A DNA stretch of 64,000 bases from Pholis gunnellus (taxonomy: Eukaryota > Chordata > Actinopteri > Perciformes > Pholidae), in assembly GCA_910591455.2 (NCBI GenBank), contig OU342816.1, forward strand, positions 3,395,476-3,459,475, read 5' to 3'. The position numbers and the translations under genes are program-made. The notes under the pieces were generated by a model that saw only the letters and a list, made by a program, of their open reading frames with translations, was not told the origin of the DNA and did not search any database. Of the stretch, positions 27,601 through 36,845 are shown one piece after another; positions within the stretch are counted from its first letter, which is position 1; each line of letters begins with the position of its first letter.

Positions 27601-30600
27601 TCTTGTTGTAGATCAGACGGCGCGTTCTTTGCATTTCACTTTGTTTTAATTGAGTATAATGTTAGCTTGACACAAACCATGAACTGTACACATCCTGAAA
27701 GTCAATAGTACCGTTTAAATGAATGGAATCCAACAACATCTGAAGAACCACACTAATTTGCCTGAAGACCTGCTGTTTGGTGTTCAGATAACTACAGTTG
27801 GTAAAGTCGTGTAGCTTCGAGTATCCGGCTAAAGTGGGCCACGAATATGGACTGACGCAGAATATTTTGTTGGATGAAAACTTGTTACAAACAATTACAT
27901 CGATGTTTTTTCCGTAAATTTGGACTTTCGGATTGAACAACGCTCTTGAGTTATTGTAAATGTTTGTATCACACAATTAGAAAACAATCCTACGCAGCCA
28001 CCACTCAAGTGTGATAATAATAATTCAGTCAGGAACACTCTCGTTATAGATTTTAACCATTTATTGCAACAAATGGAATACAGTTAAACTTGGCGATAAT
28101 GGCTCCGCTCTTTGAATGCTCCCCGGATTAGCCAGCAGCTACTGAGCTAAGACCGGGAGCACCGAGCAATAACCCCCCTGGGTTTACAGGACAGAGGTAC
28201 ATTTTTTTAAATACATTTCAAACATTTGCCAGAAGACTAACGAAGAGGTGGAGGCTGGGGTAGAGGAGGCGAAGCTTCGCCAGCAGTGTGGTGTGTAGCA
28301 GCGTAGATGTAGAATGAATCAGTGAGAAGGAAGCCATATTTAAATAAACCTCCGTGAAGTGAGAGTGGGCTGTGATTGGTGCGTGGCCGATTGGAAGCTA
28401 TGATTCAATCGGCTGGCTGTCAGCTGGCTACAGCTGGGGCGTATAACTTCCGTGTCCTGCATGAACTTACGCTAGCTTCATTATTAGTGTATTCTTTCTT
28501 CTTTTGCAAATGTGCAGAAATACTGTGTTGAAACACAATGACTGTGCACTTTTCAAATGTTAATTTAGCATTGGAATGGCAACGTTATAAACAAAGCTTT
28601 GTTTGGTTTTTATCATATTTTTACTCTCGGTTTGCCAGTTGTTGTTTCTTTTCCCAACATGTTTTTTATACATAACGAAGCTGAGAATAGGCTGCCGTCG
28701 TGTTACCTTTCATTTCAACGGACGTGTTGTTGCAGATGATTTTGAGCAATATTGCTTCGACTTCCTTATTCGGGTGTTTTTAAATGTACAGTAGGAACAC
28801 AGTGGGTAGGACCAGCTGTTCACACATGCACTGAAATCAAACTGAAGTCAGGTTATTGCAGGCGGACAGGAGTTGCACGACTGCCCGTACACCCCCTTTG
28901 AACTCTGCACTGTACGAGCCTACACCATGAAATCATATGTAAAATGTGTATATTTCATGTTTCTTTATTCCTGTCCATGTTCTTGAACTCTCAGCAGTTT
29001 CAGCTTCTAGCCTTCAAATAGCTTCAAATAGCATACACCTTATTTACATATTAAAAGAATTTACTCTGCAGAAACAATTTGGACGCCCTACACGCTCACA
29101 CTTAGGTTGTTTGTTTTCATGTTTAAATCCAGCTTTTCAATTCCCTACTTTTCGTTTTGCTGTTGTCGTTAAAACAAAACCCTTTTTCCATCTCGCCTGC
29201 TTGTCTCTAAGTCCTCCTTTCATCGGGATCCTCTTCATTGCCTCCCTTTCTTTCTCAAGGTTTATTTTCAACGTTGCGAGCCAAGACAGAGAATCATCGC
29301 TGTTGTCTTTTTTTATAGTTGGAGGATTAAAATGAGGAGCCACTGCTGGATGTGTCGGTTATATGAGATAGACGAAGGAAAGGAAAATAAACGAGATAAA
29401 ATAACACTAAAGGAAGAGGTTTTTTTTAACTTAAGAAAATCACATCAAGGTGCTTAAAATCTCATTGTATGACTTCAATATTTCACAGAAAACAGCATGC
29501 CTCGCTTTCCTGGAAAGCCTTTGCAGTCAACAGTTTTTCGCAGATGCAATTGTTTTTCCCATATCAGCTAATTTTAAATATTGTCATAGTATACTGTGCC
29601 AATGAGTTAACCCAGCGGCTCAGTCTTTCTCTAATCTGACCCCCCTGCTCAGGTGATTTCAGGTCACCATCATAATAATTTGGTTTTGGTGTCTTCTCTT
29701 CTTCCCCCACTATCCTGCAATTTCATCTTTATTGCCCTCCCTCCGAATTCACTCCTCTCTCCTCTTAGTCTCCCAGGATTTATAAGCCTGTTAGAATCAC
29801 TGTACTGCATGCCTCTTTTATTCTTCGCCATCACTCTCCTGCTCATCTCCTTGATCGTCTCCTTCTTTCACCTTCCTCCTACCTTTCCACAACTTCCTGT
29901 CTTTGAATTTTGAGACTGGACAAAGCTTCTATATACACAATAGACATCCCGTCTGATGAAAGAGATTCCTTCCTTTCTGTGTTTCTCTGTAGGTGTGGAT
30001 GTGTGGTGGTCGAATGGAGGACATCCCCTGCTCCAGGGTAGGACACATCTACAGGAAGTACGTCCCCTACAAGGTCCCTGGTGGGATCAGCTTGGCGAAG
30101 GTAATTCTTCACACTGTGCCCACAGTACGCCTCCACGGTTCATGAGAAAATACGATTCAGCACATCAGATTTTCTGTGTACCAGGACAGTCTGATACAGT
30201 GCTGTCACATCAACTCCTTCACATCTGAGACTACATTACATTTTAAGATTCTTCTCTGATATTGCAGGGCTAAGACAGGTCAAACCTAACTGATCAAAAG
30301 GTCCATACAATGAGAGGAAAGGACTCTATACATGTATTTAAGGAAACCAATAAACAATGGATGTAAACACAAATTCATACTTCCAGCATCCGCGTTTCTG
30401 ACGTCAGGGTCCACTTTGGTCCACGTAATGTGATTATCGCCATCCCAGCTCTTTTATATTGCACTTTTACAAAGTGCCTTGTATTGGCCAAACTTCAAAA
30501 ACACACTTCCGATAATGTAGCTCAATATTGTCTTTTTTTTGTTCAACAGTTTCTGCAAGATGTTTTTAAAACAAGTACGTTAAAAAAAGTGTGCTCTCCA

Positions 30601-33600
30601 AGCTTTGCCATGGTGAATATTGTCAGTTTTAGTGTTTTTCATAAACAATGAACGTGGCTATCGTTAGCATGCACAGGTGTTAAGCTAGCAGCTTGTGGAA
30701 GACTCTGGTGAAGAGCAATGATTGCACAGGCAGGCAGCTGTCCTGTCATTACATTTGGGGCGAATTAAAAGATTAGACAGGCTTATTGAAGTCTTGTGAA
30801 AGTCACAGATTCTTATTTTGCCAGAGCATTTGATTTAATGAGAGTTTCAACAAAATTATCAAAAATGTTTTTGTAGAGGATTACCAACCCTACCTTTTAA
30901 TTAAATTCACCAAACAAGAGTTTTTTTTGTGAAATCACATAAATACAAACACACACACACACACGCTATAAGAACACTGTGTGTCCTTGAACTGCTCTGA
31001 ACAGTAAATCTGGTCTTAAATCAGGCATAACTGAAAACACAAGCTTACGAGAAGGAGCGAATGAACCTCTAGTTTCAAGGGCACAAATAAAGACGTCAAT
31101 ACTACATGTGTGCAAACACAGACTGTGTACTTGCACATACACACATTGCCCTAATGTGAGCTAGTCTTTAAGTGACGCACTATAATGAATGACAACGTTT
31201 TTCTTTCATATTTCCTGATTACTCTCCTCCTTCTCCTCCACGCACAAAAGCCTTGTTAAAGTCGGTTCAGCATCTACGGACAAAAAAAACCCAGACGAGA
31301 GGCGGCAATAGCAGGGAATCCACTATCTACGGTTTATAGCTTTGGCAGGTGTTACTCTGAAGAATAAGCTTAAGTTTCTTTGTTCCTTGTACGTTTTAAA
31401 AGTATCTACACAGGATGAAAAATTGTCTAAAATCATCTGGAGTGTTGCCTAAAACGATTCATTAGAGCTGCGGCTTGGAACTTGGCTCAGTATGCAACTG
31501 AAAGGCACCGGCCTTTGTTTTGACTTTGTATTCGGACCGGCAGTCTTTAAGCTGGAGCCTCGGGGGAATGCTGATGGTCCTGAATTTGCCCGACCTTGCA
31601 GATGAAGGAGAAAATGTATATAAAAGGTACTCAAAAATGAACTCGCTGCCATCTTGAATTTTAATTTGATCGTCAGTTTAATCCCTCGTAAATTTTTATC
31701 ATTCTTCAAACGTTTTCTTTTTTTATTGATGTGCTACAGTGTTTCAACTTAAACTGCATTCATGGAAACCAACTTATAAAGGTCAGCTTTAATGTAGCCG
31801 GCCCAAAGTGGTCTTCAATGGTACACAGTTTTAAAAGCCAAGTATGTTGCTGTTGATGTGAGAGTCAATAAATGGATGCCACTGTCGGAACAGACTCCCT
31901 GAGAACAATCTACAGTACTAACAGCAAACATTTATGTTCACAAAACAGTCCAATGTGGTTCCACAAGATCGCCCTCGCTGCCAGGGACTGTGGGATTTGG
32001 TGTTTATTTGTGGGAGGCTCATAGACATGCTGGCAGACTTGAGATGCTGCTTAGTGAATGAATCTATCCGCCTGACTCTCTCTCTCTTTGATTTGGTTCC
32101 AGAACCTCAAACGCGTGGCGGAGGTGTGGATGGACGAATACGCAGAATACGTCTACCAGCGTCGGCCCGAGTACCGCCACCTGTCGGCGGGAGACATGAC
32201 GGCCCAGAAGGAGCTGAGGAACCGGCTCAACTGCAAGAACTTCAAGTGGTTCATGAGCGAGGTGGCCTGGGATTTACCGAAACACTACCCGATGGTGGAG
32301 CCTCCTGCCGCCGCGTGGGGGGAGGTAAGGTTCAGTTCATGACCCTGCTTTGATTAGCGTGGTATAAGGATAGATGTTTCACAGATTGCATGGAGAAGAA
32401 AACGTAGAGAAACACACATATTTGGAAATGCAACAACGATAAACCAGCAGAGCACACATTTATCATCTCATCTTAACTTATAATCTAAACTCACTCTTAA
32501 TGTATCAATAAGAAAAAACCCTGCTCGGACCCGAGACAGTTACAACATCTCTAGTTCTTGAACACTTCAGTGAATCAAACTTTATTTGCACCACACTTTT
32601 CATTCTCCCATGCACCCGTCAGTAAGGTGTGCATTAGAACATATTAGGTCATGTGATGTCATGCCTTCCAGTCCTAATTGTTGATGTGTGAGAAGCCCCT
32701 CCTCCACCTCGCAGCACTCTCTCCCAGCCACTCTCAGAGTCTCACCTCAGAACTTCATTGTTTTGTTATATTTATTGATTCAACCTGTGTTTTCCCCCTT
32801 TATATAGCACATACATACCACATTACACATACATACATGCACTTGTCTCAGCTAGGCGTGCAAATCAAGCGAGGAGCATTACGTAATGCGTAGCAGATAC
32901 AAGAATCAGCAGTCAATGATGCTGTAAACCTTCAATACAACATGTGTGAATCACGACAGCACTAGAGGTCCTTGAGCATACAGTCATTAATGAGACAAAG
33001 AAAGGCCGATGGGTCCAGCAGTATGTGAGATTAGCTGTGGAAAGAGAGGCACAGAAATACACACACACGACCTAAGAGATAATCTCCCGGTGGAGAAAAT
33101 AATAAGGCAATTAGCTCCCACCCACTGTCAGCACGAGCACAGTTATTTAAGGTGTGCACATGACTGGTGAAGGTCCTCTACCTTCTTTTTATTTCAGAAA
33201 TAAAAAAAGACAATCTGCATAGACAAAGTAAGAGGAATAACAATATCAAAGGAATGAGGAAATGGGTATTAAATTGCTTCGTAGCTAAAAGCAAAGTTGA
33301 AACAGTGTTTTTATCCTTTTAGGTTTGAAAATGTCAGCTGTTTCTATCCGTTATCTGTTATCATCTTAAAAATGCCTAAAGGCTCTTACCCAACTCTGGT
33401 TCTCAACTTGATGAGTTTATCATTTCTATATTCAGAATCAGGTCATGGAAGTCTAATGTTTACATTATGAATCCCTTCTTTTAGTCGACCTGTGTTGACT
33501 AGACAGAGATGGACTTTATACATTGTTCAAAGTGTAAACATGTGAACAGCATAGTTTAACGTGGGTGGAGGCATGTACCTCATTCTGGACCCAGGCAGGA

Positions 33601-35969
33601 AAACAATGAATCTACTGGAGCAGAGTTACACTTATTGCTGTGTGACCTTAACCACAAACACCGCATGGTGCTATAAAGTGTGCCAGAGACAAAGGTCGCG
33701 AGGTGCATATCATGTTCAATTCAACACAGGGGTTTTGACTTACCTGTACTACTAGTGGGAGTTTTCCAAGTAGAAAGAGGGGTGTGCACCGAGCTGGAGA
33801 TAGCGATGGAAAAATTCCCAAGAAGCAGACAAGAAGCAGTGATGAAACATGTTTGCAATAACACAGGGATGCCTTCTCTTCCTGCATGCAGCAACTACCA
33901 TCAGAGCATTGTGGGTCCACACCAAGGGGCCACACATGCCTTTGGGCCCTTCCAAGTGTAAAAAGAAAAAGCTCAACATTCAATTCATGTCAAGGGCAAA
34001 TAGTGAAATAGTTTTTCTTTAAGCAGATCCAATGTCAGTATTTCTGTGACTGTGACTCTGTTTGTCTGTGTGTGTGTTGCAGATACGGAACGTGGGCAGC
34101 GGCATGTGCATGGAGATCAAACACTTTGTGTCGGGGAGCCCCATCCGCCTGGAGAGCTGTGTGAAGGGACGGGGCGAGGTGGCGTGGAGTCACGGACAGG
34201 TGAGGGTCCTTCGTTACACTTTTCTCCAGTAAAACGTCTCAGGAGGCCTCCTGACCTCGGAAGGTTTTCATAGAACACACAAGGTCGGAGTTCTTGCACT
34301 GCATATGTTGTATCTGAAAGGACCATGGCTGTCATGCAGGGGTTAATGAGTAGGTGACCTCATTGGCCACTTGAACTGAACGGATTTACAGGCTTGGCAA
34401 TCCTAAGTAATTGTTTCACGATTCTACTATAGTTTGATATAAATGTTATGTAGCTGCTAATGTTAGCAAGTGGTTTCCCGTGAAGACGGAAGTTTATTCT
34501 GCAAAAAACTGTGCATTTATTGACACGTTTTTGGACTTTCATAGGAAAATGCACAGACAAATGTCATACTAACTGTTGTATTGATACTAACTGTTGACGT
34601 GTTTGTTGCATGATGTAATTGTGATTGCAGGTGATGATGTATTACTGCTCTTGTGCACTAAGCCTCATCATTTCTTGATGACATCAAAACCCCCTTGAGA
34701 CTCGTGTAGCGTTTGAGCCTCTTTCACCTTCACCTGTATTCTTTTGAGCAGAGACGCATGATCTGAATGAATCAAGTGAAAATTCTGAAGCTCGTAATCA
34801 CAGGTTTGATTCAGATGGATTTTGAACCTGTGCGACACACTATCCTCATACATTTAATTCAAACCTGGCAAACTCCAAAGAGGAACTCTCTCTTAGGGAA
34901 AAAACATATTGACAGAAACCTCAGGAAAGAGCCACAGAGGAGTGAAACGGTGTGATGTTTAATTACAGTTGAGATGTGTTCCCTTCAGGTGTTGACCTTC
35001 GGTTGGAGGGAGGATATTCGGGTGGGTGACCCCATTCACACGAGGAAGGTCTGTTTCGACGCCGTCTCCCACAACAGCCCCGTCACCCTGTACGACTGTC
35101 ACGGCATGAAGGGGAACCAGCTGTGGCGCTACAGAGAGGTACGGGAGAAGAAAGTGAAGACTTTGGTGTTTTTACGGCGGTAGTCACAGCTGTATCCTCT
35201 TTTCGGCCTTCCAACTGTGCTGCTGTAGCATTTTCTTCGGTCAGCTCAGCATCATTTCAGCCAATTAATGAATGATTTCAACATAATGGGGGACCATCTG
35301 TTACACATCGTATTAAATGAATCTGAAGGAAAACTGCAGGATACATAAACAACAGATGTTACACGTACCCTGATCACAATGTGATGTGATTCTAGCATCT
35401 TCACGCTTCTTCTTCTGGCACTTTTTGTTTAAGTACAACAAATGACAATCCTGAAGAATTTGTTGCTTTCAGCCCGTTCGTATCAGCGTGGAACGGATGT
35501 CTGCCACAGTGTCACTTTTTTAATATTGAGCCTGCAAAAGTCAGACAATTTCAAAACACCTAGTGCCTTTCAAGCTACTCGGGTCAATATGTTTGATCAT
35601 AGTGTAACATTTAGAGAACATTTCAAAGAGCCAATTATTTCCCTTAGGAGATGGAGATGAAATTAAAGCTAAAGGAAGGGGCGGGGGGGGGGGGGGGGGG
35701 GGGGGGGGGGGTCAGGAGTGAAGTTTATAAAATAGATTTTTGGAACAGAATTTGAAAATAAATCCAGAATGGACTAAACGTCAGTCTCTTTCTCCGTCCT
35801 CCAGGATACGAGTCTGTACCACCCCGTCAGTAACAGCTGCATCGACAGCAGCCCGAGCGAGCGGCGGGTCTTCATGAACACGTGCGACCCCTCTTCTCTC
35901 AGTCAGCAGTGGATGTTTGAGAGAACCAACGCCACCGTGCTGGAGCTCTTCAACCGGGGCGCCAACTGA
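18501..35969 (+). CDS. galnt10: Polypeptide GalNAc-transferase, GALNT10-like, 3' portion in 8 exons
   Basis: This gene encodes a Golgi type II membrane enzyme of family GT27 that transfers GalNAc from UDP-GalNAc to Ser/Thr, starting or extending mucin-type O-glycans. The eight exons join in phase to 415 residues after a split Glu codon (counted as residue 1). The order is: catalytic part with DSH (residues 48-50, metal binding), GDAMRGAFDW (about 92-101), WGGEQYE (153-159) and GHIYRK (His181, equivalent to the third metal ligand in the family). A ricin-type lectin domain follows from about 275 to 416 with three repeats. Human GALNT10 has roughly 600 residues, so about 185 N-terminal residues are missing here, including the membrane anchor; they must lie upstream of the window or were not recognised. 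Phrases such as RTKKREGLIRTR, KRIPIP and the KGRGE-AW segment of the first lectin repeat favour GALNT10. GALNTL6 is the close alternative, because FGWREDIR and HNSPVTLYDCHGMKGNQLW also suit it. The family is certain; the paralogue is likely. Confidence 0.9.
18687..20403 (+). other. galnt10 intron a
   Basis: This is a 1.7-kb intron, GTGAGG to tctcag, containing no recognised gene. The stretch 19330-19450 is rich in short pyrimidine runs around 'cttttccaaaag'-like words. Nothing more can be supported. Confidence 0.8.
20404..20587 (+). CDS. galnt10: galnt10 exon b
   Basis: The exon starts after a ctctcag acceptor and ends before GTGAGT, in the middle of an Ala codon. It encodes residues 63-124: NRKTIVCPMIDVIDHDNF, then TQAGDAMRGAFDWEMYYKR, and the acidic linker SDDPSEPF. 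The GAFDW block lies in the catalytic cleft of GT27 enzymes. The phase fits the exons on both sides. Confidence 0.93.
20588..24803 (+). other. galnt10 intron b
   Basis: This is a 4.2-kb intron. It contains a decayed Tc1-type transposase fragment (22317-22622) in the same orientation as the gene. It also holds an unexplained open stretch near 24300-24521. The remainder shows no gene or clear repeat. Confidence 0.8.
22317..22622 (+). pseudogene. Tc1/mariner transposase C-terminal remnant
   Basis: The reading frame begins FGEGLFLFQHDNAP, the second part of a Tc1 DDE catalytic domain, with the Asp of HDNAP matching the middle acidic residue. After a frame change in a run of seven C's, another frame reads LDWPAQSHDLNP, the block before the third acidic residue of Tc1 enzymes. 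Further on, a third piece reads VAEWEQIPAAKF. At least two frame changes and in-frame stops (for example TGA in 'gttgtgacgg') show it is dead. Upstream transposase domains and terminal repeats were not found, so this is an old fragment. Confidence 0.75.
24804..24921 (+). CDS. galnt10: galnt10 exon c
   Basis: The exon lies between tcctgcag and GTAAAA. It encodes residues 124-163: [20 protein letters not shown], then GYDTGLEIWGGEQYEISFK. The second block is the Gal/GalNAc-T motif typical of GT27; its Glu and Asp residues shape the sugar-nucleotide and acceptor sites. The length is 1 base plus 39 codons, so the next exon starts in phase 0. Confidence 0.95.
26262..26345 (+). repeat. Interspersed repeat fragment with 'gatccccattagctga' core
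   Basis: The 16-base core gatccccattagctga is also present at 4815-4830. I recall this wording from a dispersed fish repeat. The downstream part differs strongly from the other copy, so only the core and a short T-rich lead can be supported. The family is not assigned. Confidence 0.35.
28056..28462 (-). repeat. Possible LTR-like repeat, reverse orientation
   Basis: Read on the minus strand, the block has a TATA-like TTTATTTAAATATGG, a GC-rich middle and, near its end, AATAAA in 'tgcaataaatgg'. That is the order of signals in an LTR. The ends carry short inverted matches (CAGGAACAC and GTGTCCTG). No TG...CA ends or target-site duplication could be fixed, so it may be another kind of repeat. 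Confidence 0.3.
29993..30100 (+). CDS. galnt10: galnt10 exon d
   Basis: The exon lies between ctgtag and GTAATT, with 36 complete codons. It encodes residues 164-199, VWMCGGRMEDIPCSRVGHIY followed by RKYVPYKVPGG. The His of GHIYRK corresponds to the third metal-binding residue known in GT27 structures. The exon is phase 0 at both ends. Confidence 0.95.
30101..32102 (+). other. galnt10 intron d
   Basis: This 2.0-kb intron contains a short CA run near 30950-30965 and ends in a CT-rich tract before ttccag. No other feature was recognised. Confidence 0.8.
32103..32324 (+). CDS. galnt10: galnt10 exon e
   Basis: This is the largest coding exon here: 74 codons, residues 200-273, bounded by ttccag and GTAAGG. 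It encodes NLKRVAEVWMDEYAEYVYQR, the RPEYRHLSAGD block and the FKWFMSEVAWDLPKHYP segment. It ends in EPPAAAWGE, the link to the lectin domain. The helical WMDEYAEYVYQRRP block is strongly conserved in the GALNT10 branch. Confidence 0.95.
32325..34082 (+). other. galnt10 intron e
   Basis: This is a 1.8-kb intron ending in a TG-rich run (tgtgtgtgttgcag). No recognisable gene or mobile element was seen. Confidence 0.8.
34083..34199 (+). CDS. galnt10: galnt10 exon f (lectin repeat alpha)
   Basis: The exon has 39 codons, residues 274-312, between tgttgcag and GTGAGG. It starts IRNVGSGMCMEIKHF, the alpha repeat of the ricin-type lectin domain, which helps direct GALNTs to pre-glycosylated substrates. 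The usual CLD triplet reads CME, with Glu in place of the sugar-binding Asp. The segment SPIRLESCVKGRGEVAW supports GALNT10 rather than its paralogue. Confidence 0.94.
34200..34988 (+). other. galnt10 intron f
   Basis: This 0.8-kb intron, GTGAGG to cttcag, has no repeat or gene that I recognise. Confidence 0.8.
34989..35138 (+). CDS. galnt10: galnt10 exon g (lectin repeat beta)
   Basis: The exon has 50 codons, residues 313-362, between cttcag and GTACGG. It encodes FGWREDIRVGDPIHTRK, then CFD (334-336) and the QLW motif (356-358) of the beta lectin repeat. Both hallmark motifs are intact, so this repeat could bind GalNAc. Confidence 0.95.
35139..35804 (+). other. galnt10 last coding intron
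   Basis: This is a 0.67-kb intron, GTACGG to ctccag. It contains an uninterrupted run of 29 G's at 35683-35711, ending 93 bases before the acceptor. Nothing else stands out. Confidence 0.85.
35683..35711 (+). repeat. Poly-G run, 29 bases
   Basis: This is a homopolymer run directly readable in the sequence, lying in the last coding intron on the RNA-sense strand. Such a tract can fold into G-quadruplexes. Its exact length is uncertain because G runs are hard to sequence. Confidence 0.95.
35805..35969 (+). CDS. galnt10: galnt10 terminal coding exon (lectin repeat gamma, stop)
   Basis: The exon follows gtcctccag and encodes residues 363-416, ending in TGA at 35967-35969. It contains SNSCIDSSPSERRVFMNTC, with CID at 374-376, QQW at 396-398, and a possible N-glycosylation site NAT at 404-406. 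The C-terminus reads VLELFNRGAN. The gamma lectin repeat looks intact. Confidence 0.95.
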   Translation, partial: DTSLYHPVSNSCIDSSPSERRVFMNTCDPSSLSQQWMFERTNATVLELFNRGAN

Positions 35970-36845
35970 CGCCACTGGACGGTGAGATGAGGCGTTTTCT
36001 GCAGAAAAAGACCAAGAACCAATGATCACGTTTGATCAGGTGAGTAACCTGGTTTTCCCAGGAACATAATGGTGCGCTCGTTCAAGTCAACTTTCTGTGA
36101 ATAACGAATAACGAATAACGCTGTTGTCATTCTTCATACTGTCTCACTGTTGTCCAGATAAGAATGGAAGCTACATGTGAATAACGTGCTGCTTCAGACA
36201 CATCGTCCCGTGGCACAGCAGCGATCCGGTGTGACGGCTGAGAGCAGAAGAGCTGGTTGGACCACACACACACACAACACCAGGAATACAATCATTCAGC
36301 AAGACCTTGTGATGAGGAGGAAGGTATAAGAAAGACACACTTGCCTGAGCACCACTGCCACAATTCATCATTTCACTGTCAATTGAAGTTCACTCACTAA
36401 AAAATACTTTGTTTTCTGTCCCTCCCCAGGGTGGGAGAACCTCGGTGAAACCGGATTGTCCTGTGGAAACACGGAAAACACGGAGCTCTTACAGACTGAA
36501 GTTTGGACGTCTACGTGTTTCCAAGAGTCATAAACACAAACTCTGCTGGATGCTTCTTTTCCCCCTTGTCTTTTTCAGTTGTTGCCTTAACAATTCCAGC
36601 AAGGGGAAATACCTTCTCCTTAAGTTTTCCTCCAAGGTACCGAAACAGCATATGAGGGCATATGTGGGACTTTTGCAAGCCAAAACTCTATGGAAACCGG
36701 AAACAATTGGAAACAATTATTCCTGCACTGTGTGCAGATGAACTGCAAGAATCTCTTTTATAGAAGGAACACCATCTTGTACAGACTCATCTTTGAAGTG
36801 CAATTGTTTTTCTACTGACCAATAAAGCATCAAATTATGTCCATT
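35970..36845 (+). other. galnt10: galnt10 3' UTR with likely intron 36040-36429
   Basis: The region runs from the stop codon to just past the AATAAA at 36821-36826. Inside it, CAG|GTGAGT at 36037-36045 is a consensus donor. A pyrimidine-rich stretch ending in CTCCCCAG|G at 36429 is a strong acceptor, with a branch-like 'cactaa' upstream. If used, this gives a 390-base intron 70 bases after the stop codon. The intron would include a short tandem run of 'gaataac'. Confidence 0.7.
36821..36826 (+). terminator. Polyadenylation signal AATAAA
   Basis: A canonical AATAAA lies 852 bases after the stop codon on the coding strand. It is followed by T-rich sequence (attatgtccatttctaccat) that could support cleavage around 36840-36850. 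It is the first AATAAA downstream of the stop. Confidence 0.7.

Larger units (their letters stand above)
24922..29992 (+). other. galnt10 intron c
   Basis: At 5.1 kb this is the longest intron in the window. It contains a 13-bp G run (25338-25350), a block with 'gatccccattagctga' (26262-26345) shared with 4806-4920, and an LTR-like block on the minus strand (28056-28462). No nested gene was recognised. Confidence 0.8.

Noticed and set aside
31934..32353. 139-codon frame overlapping exon e
   Set aside because: It is an out-of-frame reading of the true exon at 32103-32324, which matches GALNT10 in another frame and has proper splice sites.
36101..36122. Tandem 'gaataac' x3 as a CRISPR-like array
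   Set aside because: Units are 7 bases with no spacers; it is a simple tandem repeat inside the candidate UTR intron.
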